From Verrucomicrobiales bacterium (lineage in GTDB: Bacteria; Verrucomicrobiota; Verrucomicrobiia; Verrucomicrobiales; Verrucomicrobiaceae): DNA of 21,453 nucleotides. Below are positions 16,764 to 21,453 of the stretch, in pieces. The stretch covers positions 11,103 to 32,555 of the forward strand of contig DNXB01000522.1 of the NCBI GenBank assembly GCA_003506995.1, written 5' to 3'. Position 1 is the first letter of the stretch. Each line of letters starts with the position of its first letter. The notes under the pieces are model-generated. The model did no database searches, had not been told where the DNA came from, and saw only the letters and a program-made list of their open reading frames with translations. Made by a program: the position numbers and the translations under genes.

Positions 16764-16832
16764 CAAGGAAAGGGACTTGCCAAGTCCCTGTCCGAGACGC
16801 TGGTCAAGGCATTGGGCAAGTGCCTCTCCTTG
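16764..16832. repeat. REP-like imperfect palindromic repeat, copy B (69 bp)
   Basis: The element starts CAAGGAAAGG and ends CCTCTCCTTG, terminal inverted repeats with one mismatch. It holds a perfect hairpin GGGACTT-GCC-AAGTCCC (16772-16788) and a second imperfect hairpin GGCATT...AAGTGCC (about 16808-16824). It fills the gap between the FAD oxidoreductase stop and the DUF4838 start. Its right end is the exact reverse complement of the left end of copy A. Confidence 0.7.
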
Positions 16833-16837
16833 CTCAA

Positions 16838-19063
16838 TCAGCGTCCTGGTTGAAGCCGGTCCGGCACCTTGTCGTTGTCATCATCGAAAGGCATCGCGTC
16901 GTCGGGATCAATCTCGTAGCTCGCCGGAAGGTGCTCGCCGAGCTTTTGCAAAACGCGGTAAAGGTACTCGACACACTCGCCGCGGGTCAGCGGATGGTCT
17001 TTCACCTTGCCATGGACGAGTGTTTTGAAGGTCGGCAGTTTCATCGCAGCCAGCCAGCGGTTCAGCGTGCCCCAGCTTACATGTTCGTTCGGCTGAAAGG
17101 TCGGCTGCTGCGGTCCGAAATCACCCCAGGCGATCATCGACTCGATAAAAGCGCGGTCGGCATCGCTGGCAGGCACATCGGTGAAGCGCGGCTGGGCTGG
17201 AATCGCGGGCCAGTCCTTCGTTTCGGGCAATGAACGGATCAAGCGCACCAAAGCACCGGCGAGTTCGCGACGAGTCACGACCTGATCGGATTTGAAGAAG
17301 ACATTGTCCGGGTCCGCGTGCCAGATGCCGGCGAGGGTGAGCAGATTCGCGGCTTCAAAATGCGGCTCATCAGCCTTCACATCATGCCAGGGCCAGATGA
17401 GTGTGCCGTGGCGGAGAAGCGTGCGCTGCACCTCGCGGATGCGTTTGGGCGATGTCGCGATCTCGCGTGGCTGAATGCCTGCTTTAATCGACAGCGCTGC
17501 CACGGTGCCAACAGCGCTGCCGACGTGCATCATCTGGCCGTGCAGACGCAAAGAGGACTGCACCATGCTGGTCACGCCGATGTTTTTCGAGCAGCCGAGC
17601 ATGCCGTCCATCTTCACCGGCACGAGTCCGCGCAGGGGAAACATCGTGCGGTCACTGTGGGCGTTCCAGTTGCGTGTGCCGAAGAATTTCGGCTGCCAGG
17701 GCTGTGCGGGATCGTCATCGCGATACTTCCGGCGCGTGGGATGGAAGTCCATGTTGAACTGGTAGCCGAACACGCCGTCAAAGGGCATCGACTTCGCCCA
17801 CAGAGGCTTTTCCACCTCGGTGCGCACGTCCTGCTCACGCAGGATGTAGAGGGCCTCCAGGCGCAGACCTTCGCGGATGTAAGGCTTGGGCGGCAGGTGA
17901 TCGGCGGTGGCATAGTCGTCCGCCAGTTTCATGTAGCGGAAGGATTGGGGAAAATCGCCCACGCGATCATGCGCCGTGGTTTGCAGCCAATAGACAAACT
18001 CCAGCGCCCGCTGTTTCGCGTCCTCAAACACGATGCGCCGTTGCGCCGGTGTCATGGCGACGATGTTCTTTTTCGATGCTCCCGCTTCATTCTTCTCCAA
18101 AGCCTCCACGACATGCTTCGGCAGCGTGCTGAGCGGATAATCTTGGGCGGGCCAGTTCAAGATGGTAGCCTCCGTGCCCGGTGCGAGTCCGTTGTGATAA
18201 CGGTCGATCATGCGCCGATGCGTGTAGATGCACCAACCCGCCATGTTGTAGATGCCGCCGCTGCCATCCCACTCCACCCACGGTGGCGCTTTCTGCCAGT
18301 CGGCAAAGGAATGATCGTCGTAGCGAGCAGGCTTGGGGATCGTGCTGTCCTTGCCAGCCTCGCGAAGCAACGGGCACCAGGAAATGGGATTCATTTCCAA
18401 ATCGCCGCCGGGATCGAGCGTTTCGGGAGCGCTGGGTTCATGGAAGCGACTCTTCAAATCAGGCCCTGCCATGTAGGCGGCACCGCTGAGCCGGATGACG
18501 TCTCCCCAGTCCGTGGAGTCGGCGGTGAGCTTGGCTTTGACCGTCAGACTCGTCGGACCGGTCTGACTCGTCCGACCAAACTGCACACCAAGTACTTTGC
18601 CGTCTTCCACGAGCACCTTCACAGGCTCCCAGCCTTTCAAAACGGTGATCTGTCCTGCACAGGGAGCCAGCCATTCCTCAAAAATCGCCGCTGCCGCCTT
18701 CGGCTCAATGGTATTGCTGCCGCACCAGCCGTTGCCGGGCTTCGCCATGCCATAAGTTTTGCGGTTATGCTGGTGAATGCGCTCCAGGATCTCTGCAAAG
18801 GCTCCGCTGGCCTGGTATTCGGCGCGTTTGCCATTCACGATGGTCCATTCGTCGATGGGGCCGATGCCCTGCGTGCAAAACTGGCCGCCGAGCCAGTCGA
18901 TGTCATTCACCAGCACGATACGCTTCACGCCAAGTCGCGCGGCCTGCACAGCAGCCGCACAGCCAGATTCATCGCCGCCGACGATGAGAAGATCGGTCTC
19001 GATGGTTTCCGCGAATGTCAGCAGCGGCAGGCAGCAGGCAACGAAACAGGCGGCTCTTCTCAT
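16838..19063 (-). CDS. Secreted FAD-dependent oxidoreductase with SLH-like repeats and acidic C-terminal tail
   Basis: This 741-residue protein has a signal peptide (1-18, TFA-ET) followed by the dinucleotide-binding strand DLLIVGGDESGCAAAVQAA (24-42); GGDESG replaces the textbook GxGxxG, as is usual in this FAD_oxidored (PF12831) group. The conserved core includes LTADSTDWGDVIRLSGA and, near 460-520, the stretch up to GMLGCSKNIGVTS. After about residue 570 come three segments resembling S-layer homology repeats (573-613; 627-677 starting FTDVP; 687-707 PLTRGECVEYLY), then an Asp-rich end, PFDDDNDKVPDRLQPGR, like a thrombospondin type 3 calcium loop. The substrate is unknown. The start overlaps the upstream gene's stop (ATGA, 19060-19063), with AAAGGTG 7 nt before it. 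A small repeat lies in frame at residues 163-174. Confidence 0.87.
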   Translation of the reverse strand: MRRAACFVACCLPLLTFAETIETDLLIVGGDESGCAAAVQAARLGVKRIVLVNDIDWLGGQFCTQGIGPIDEWTIVNGKRAEYQASGAFAEILERIHQHNRKTYGMAKPGNGWCGSNTIEPKAAAAIFEEWLAPCAGQITVLKGWEPVKVLVEDGKVLGVQFGRTSQTGPTSLTVKAKLTADSTDWGDVIRLSGAAYMAGPDLKSRFHEPSAPETLDPGGDLEMNPISWCPLLREAGKDSTIPKPARYDDHSFADWQKAPPWVEWDGSGGIYNMAGWCIYTHRRMIDRYHNGLAPGTEATILNWPAQDYPLSTLPKHVVEALEKNEAGASKKNIVAMTPAQRRIVFEDAKQRALEFVYWLQTTAHDRVGDFPQSFRYMKLADDYATADHLPPKPYIREGLRLEALYILREQDVRTEVEKPLWAKSMPFDGVFGYQFNMDFHPTRRKYRDDDPAQPWQPKFFGTRNWNAHSDRTMFPLRGLVPVKMDGMLGCSKNIGVTSMVQSSLRLHGQMMHVGSAVGTVAALSIKAGIQPREIATSPKRIREVQRTLLRHGTLIWPWHDVKADEPHFEAANLLTLAGIWHADPDNVFFKSDQVVTRRELAGALVRLIRSLPETKDWPAIPAQPRFTDVPASDADRAFIESMIAWGDFGPQQPTFQPNEHVSWGTLNRWLAAMKLPTFKTLVHGKVKDHPLTRGECVEYLYRVLQKLGEHLPASYEIDPDDAMPFDDDNDKVPDRLQPGR
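18543..18577. repeat. Short tandem/palindromic repeat inside the FAD oxidoreductase gene
   Basis: A 13-mer (GACTCGTCSGACC, one difference) occurs twice with an 18-bp period (18547-18559 and 18565-18577). Two interlaced perfect 7-bp inverted repeats also occur: GTCAGAC/GTCTGAC (18543-18549 with 18561-18567) and GTCGGAC/GTCCGAC (18553-18559 with 18570-18576). The period is six codons, so the reading frame is kept; it encodes a Ser/Thr-rich loop. Confidence 0.6.
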
Positions 19064-19737
19064 TTGGCGACACCTTTGATGCTGAAGTCGTCGTATTCCA
19101 CATCCACGGCGTTCGTGGTGAGGCTGATGAGCGACTTGGTGTCGTGGTTGATGCCGGCAGACTTGAAGCTGCCGGCGTCTTTGCCGTCGATGGTGACGGT
19201 GATTTCATCGCCATGAGTCTGCACAACGAGCGTGTGCCATTCGCCGAGGCTGATCTTGGCCGGAACCCGCTTCGCCTTGGTGGCGAGCATTTTCTTTTCG
19301 TCGTCGGTGAGCTGATTGGCCTTTTTGCGGTCGTAAAGGCCGTTGGTGAGATTGAATCCGCCGGTTTTGGCGTCGGAGAGGTTCACGCTGGTCGGGCTGA
19401 TGGTGGTCTGGCAGATGTGACCGGCGTGGGAGCCTTTGTAGTTCTTGTCGTCGAACCAGACGTTGAAACTCTTGGCCTTGTCGCTCACGAAGCGGAACTT
19501 CACGGAGACTTCCAGGTCGCGCTCGCCGGTGATGCGGATGTGATCCACCGCGCTGTGATCAGAAGTGGTGGCCGTGGTGCCAACCAGCACTCCGTCCTTG
19601 ACGATGCTGGCGCTTTTATAGTGTCCCCAGGCATTGCTGAAGCCCTCCGCGTTGAAGTCATCGGAGAACAGGACACGCGGGTAGTCTGCTGCGAAGGCGG
19701 CGGTGGAGAGGAGGGCGAGAGCGAGGAGGGTCTTCAT
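19060..19737 (-). CDS. Secreted DUF1080-like (3-keto-disaccharide hydrolase/LamG-fold) protein, copy 1
   Basis: This 225-residue protein has a clear signal peptide (MKTLLALALLSTAAFA-AD). The frame extends upstream to 19845, but the Met at 19737 is the start that gives the signal. The mature protein looks like a concanavalin-type beta-sandwich: SDDFNAEGF at its start, KFRFVSDKAKSFNVWFDD in the middle, LGEWHTLVVQ and a C-terminal VEYDDFSIKG strand, as in the DUF1080 (PF06439) group that binds or hydrolyses glycans. I see no sure catalytic residues. The stop overlaps the start of the FAD oxidoreductase gene by 4 bp, so the two are co-translated and probably act on the same substrate outside the cytoplasm. 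A second copy starts beyond the right edge and ends at 20789; the mature proteins differ at 24 of about 208 positions. Confidence 0.75.
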   Translation of the reverse strand: MKTLLALALLSTAAFAADYPRVLFSDDFNAEGFSNAWGHYKSASIVKDGVLVGTTATTSDHSAVDHIRITGERDLEVSVKFRFVSDKAKSFNVWFDDKNYKGSHAGHICQTTISPTSVNLSDAKTGGFNLTNGLYDRKKANQLTDDEKKMLATKAKRVPAKISLGEWHTLVVQTHGDEITVTIDGKDAGSFKSAGINHDTKSLISLTTNAVDVEYDDFSIKGVAK

Positions 19738-19795
19738 GGGTTGCACAGGAGATAACGAAGAAAACAGAGCACAAGCAGAAATCTCTCCGTTGTCT

Positions 19796-20095
19796 GAGAG
19801 CCTATCCGGCAAAAGAATGTAGCCAGTGAAAACGAGGTGCGGCAAGTTGGCGGATGGCAGCGAAAACCTACCGGTCAGCAGGCTACGACACCGATCTCAG
19901 TGATGCAGAGTGGGAACTCTTGAAGCCGCTCATTTACCCGGCGGATGCGAGGCGTGGCCGTGGACGCTGGCGTGATCCGAACTCTGGTAGAGCCAATCTC
20001 GATGCGATCTGCTACGTTCTCAAAACCGGCTGCCAGTGGTCGCTGTTGCCCAAAGAGTTACCGCCCAAGAGCACCGTGCATGACGCGCTGGCCAG
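19796..20095 (+). mobile_element. Left-end remnant of an IS5-type insertion sequence
   Basis: The remnant covers a possible left terminal repeat starting GAGAGCCTATCCGGC at 19796 and the 5' part of a transposase gene. No matching right end (GCCGGATAGGCTCTC) occurs later in the window, and transposase similarity stops near 20095. The terminal-repeat call rests on general resemblance to IS5-group ends and is uncertain. Confidence 0.5.
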
Positions 20096-20153
20096 GTGCA
20101 TCGCCATAATGCAGGCTTGGCAGGGTTTTGAAAAGAGTTACTGTGCTGCATGA
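19854..20153 (+). pseudogene. Truncated IS5-family transposase (DUF4096 N-terminal part only)
   Basis: This 99-residue frame matches the N-terminal DUF4096 (PF13340) region of IS5-family transposases: DLSDAEWELLKPLI, then NLDAICYVLKTGCQW and LLPKELPPKSTVHDALAR. Intact homologues continue with a Trp and the DDE catalytic domain; here similarity ends after about residue 81 and is followed by unrelated codons to a stop. There is no DDE domain, so it cannot transpose by itself. Its stop overlaps the start of the prepilin gene (ATGA, 20150-20153), which may be chance at the deletion junction. The DNA between 20096 and 20149 resembles neither transposase nor prepilin and may be the old upstream region of the prepilin gene. 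Confidence 0.8.
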
Positions 20154-20776
20154 ATCCCGACATAGAACGTGCTCGTGGTGCCAGCGGCTTTACCCTGATG
20201 GAACTGCTCGTTGTCATTGGCATCATCGCTCTTCTCGCCGTGCTTGTTGTCAGCAGTGGGAGTTCAGGATCTTCCAAACGTCGCGTGACTCAAGGTGCCC
20301 AACAGAGCATCGAGTCCGCTTTGGAGCGCTATCGCGAGGAATATGGTGAGTATCCGGAACCAGTGAATCCTGATGAGACCGCCGAGATCATGCCGGGCAA
20401 AGTGTATCGTATTGGCGCAGCCAAATGCCTTTATCAAGCGCTCCGGGGCGATGGTTACGACGCTGTCAAAGGAGCCGGAAGCGCCGAGAAGGGAGAACCT
20501 CAATCTGATGGCAGGGTCAGTGCGGAGGAAATCAAGAATGCCATCTTGCGGGACATGCCAGAAGGCATGTGGCGAAAAGTGGGGAACAATTACTTCCTCG
20601 TGGACGCTTTCGGCAGGCCGTTCCAATACGTCAAGGCCGACGCCGAGAAGAAGACCACCATCAACGCCACCTACGACGTCTGGTCGTTCGCCGAGGATGA
20701 CAAAAAAATCATGTCCACGTCCAGAGACACCGAGGGCAACGCCAAACTCGGTGCCAAATGGATCAAGAACTGGTGA
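20150..20776 (+). CDS. Prepilin/pseudopilin, type II secretion GspG-like
   Basis: This 208-residue protein has a 13-residue leader ending in Gly13, then FTLMELLVVIGIIALLAVLVV, the type IV prepilin signal with Glu at +5 of the mature protein; prepilin peptidase would cut after Gly13. A coiled helix (ALERYREEYGEYP) follows, and the C-terminal part, DAFGRPFQYV, then YDVWSFAEDD, matches the calcium-loop region of GspG major pseudopilins. Many such stand-alone genes are scattered in Verrucomicrobiota genomes. It is inserted between two DUF1080-like paralogues and read against them; its stop is 12 bp from the end of copy 2. The start at 20150 is the only ATG before the signal, but no good ribosome binding site precedes it, so expression may depend on read-through from the IS remnant. 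Confidence 0.87.
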   Translation: MNPDIERARGASGFTLMELLVVIGIIALLAVLVVSSGSSGSSKRRVTQGAQQSIESALERYREEYGEYPEPVNPDETAEIMPGKVYRIGAAKCLYQALRGDGYDAVKGAGSAEKGEPQSDGRVSAEEIKNAILRDMPEGMWRKVGNNYFLVDAFGRPFQYVKADAEKKTTINATYDVWSFAEDDKKIMSTSRDTEGNAKLGAKWIKNW

Positions 20777-20780
20777 AGAT

Positions 20781-20797
20781 GCGAAGGATCACTTCGC
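20781..20797. terminator. Possible hairpin between convergent genes
   Basis: GCGAAG-GATCA-CTTCGC is a perfect 6-bp stem with a 5-nt loop, placed in the 12-bp gap between the prepilin stop and the stop of DUF1080-like copy 2, which lies in the loop. There is no U-tract on either side, so a true intrinsic terminator is doubtful. Confidence 0.25.
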
Positions 20798-21453
20798 CAC
20801 GCCCTTGATGCTGAAATCGTCGTATTCCACGTCCACGGCGTTCGTGGTGAGGCTGATGAGCGACTTCGTGTCATGCGCGATGCCGGCGGATTGGAAGCTG
20901 CCAGCGTCTTTGCCGTCGATGTTCACACGGATCGTGTCGCCCTCGGTCTGCACGACAAGAGTGTGCCATTCGCCGAGGCTGACCTTTGTCGGGACGCGCC
21001 TCGCTTTGCTGGCGAGCATCTTCTTTTCGTCCTCGGCGAGCTGATTGGCTTTTTTGCGGTCGTAGAGGCCGTTGGTGAGGTCGAAGCCGCCGGTTTTGGC
21101 ATCGGCGAGGTTCACGCTCGTCGGAGAAATGGTGGCCTGGCAGATGTGACCGGCATGGGAGCCTTTGTAGTTCTTGTCGTCGAACCACACGTTGAAGCTC
21201 TTGGCCTTGTCACTCACGAAGCGGAATTTCACGGAGACTTCGAGATCGCGCTCGCCGTCGATGCGGATGTTGTCCACCGCGCTGTGGTCGGAGGTCGGAG
21301 CGGTGATGCCAACCAGCACGCCGTCTTTGACGATGCTGGAGCTTTTGTAGTGCCCCCAGCGTTTCCCGAAGCCTTCGGCGTTGAAGTCATCGGAGAAAAT
21401 GACGCGCGGGTAGTCGGCGGCGAAGGCTGCGGTGGAGAGGAGGGCGAGAGCGA
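20789..21453 (-). CDS. Secreted DUF1080-like protein, copy 2 (5' end outside window)
   Basis: The frame runs unbroken to the right edge and translates there as part of a signal peptide (ALALLSTAAFA-AD), so only a few N-terminal codons, probably four or five, are missing. Sequence and length match copy 1 at 19060-19737: the core KFRFVSDKAKSFNVWFDD and the C-terminal VEYDDFSIKGVAK are identical, and differences cluster in exposed-looking loops (for example TEGDTIRVN against THGDEITVT). It is likely an exported beta-sandwich protein with the same uncertain glycan-related role. Unlike copy 1 it is not coupled to an oxidoreductase at its 3' end, where the convergent prepilin gene ends instead. A GTG at 21319 is internal and not the start. 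Confidence 0.75.
   Translation of the reverse strand, partial: ALALLSTAAFAADYPRVIFSDDFNAEGFGKRWGHYKSSSIVKDGVLVGITAPTSDHSAVDNIRIDGERDLEVSVKFRFVSDKAKSFNVWFDDKNYKGSHAGHICQATISPTSVNLADAKTGGFDLTNGLYDRKKANQLAEDEKKMLASKARRVPTKVSLGEWHTLVVQTEGDTIRVNIDGKDAGSFQSAGIAHDTKSLISLTTNAVDVEYDDFSIKGVAK

Noticed and set aside
15744..16853. 369-codon open frame on the + strand
   Set aside because: It is antisense to the DUF4838 signal peptide and N-terminal domain and reads through repeat copy B; no protein features were found.
17318..19216. 632-codon open frame on the + strand
   Set aside because: It is antisense to the FAD oxidoreductase and runs across the coupled junction with the DUF1080-like gene. Its length reflects codon bias on the other strand.
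19738..19845. 36-codon upstream extension of DUF1080-like copy 1
   Set aside because: The extension translates the IS left end and intergenic DNA; the Met at 19737 begins a standard signal peptide, and copy 2 has the same signal-peptide sequence.

Overview
The window most resembles a chromosome of a Verrucomicrobiota bacterium (Prosthecobacter/Verrucomicrobium type), a call based on gene content only. The pointers are a secreted DUF1552 protein coupled to a DUF1587/1592/1588/1585 cytochrome-like protein with two CxxCH motifs, a DUF4838 protein, a secreted FAD-dependent oxidoreductase with a GGDESG nucleotide motif, DUF1080-like secreted proteins, and a stand-alone GspG-like prepilin. The DNA is GC-rich and almost fully coding. 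No gap between genes exceeds about 300 bases, and no rRNA, tRNA or CRISPR array was seen.

Region 1 (1-9189, + strand) is a tightly packed biosynthesis and export operon entered in mid-gene. It holds the C-terminal part of a highly reducing type I polyketide synthase (end of DH, C-methyltransferase, pseudo-KR, ER, KR, ACP), a stand-alone NRPS-type condensation/acyltransferase protein with an intact HHxxxDG motif, a three-histidine-box membrane desaturase, an ABC ATPase and MacB/LolC-type permease, and a LolA-like secreted protein. Junctions are 4-bp overlaps or gaps of 3-13 bp. My reading is that a saturated, methyl-branched acyl chain is built on the ACP, transferred to an unknown alcohol or amine by the condensation protein, possibly modified by the desaturase, and moved towards the outer membrane by a dedicated Lol-like route. 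This is the best candidate here for an undescribed system.

Region 2 (9202-19737, - strand) is read right to left. A DUF1080-like secreted protein is translationally coupled to an FAD oxidoreductase with SLH-like repeats and an acidic calcium-loop-like tail. Then come a DUF4838/CBM9-like protein, a coupled DUF1552-DUF1592 pair, and an SDR dehydrogenase. This looks like the cell-envelope carbohydrate or organic-matter machinery common in Verrucomicrobiota and Planctomycetota. Two related 70-bp imperfect palindromic repeats sit in the two largest gaps of this block, and a short tandem/palindromic repeat lies inside the FAD gene.

Region 3 (19738-21453) is a small rearranged island. A 5' remnant of an IS5-type transposase runs directly into a prepilin gene, with an ATGA junction. 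The pair is flanked by two DUF1080-like paralogues in the same orientation that are about 88% identical in protein; the second runs off the window.
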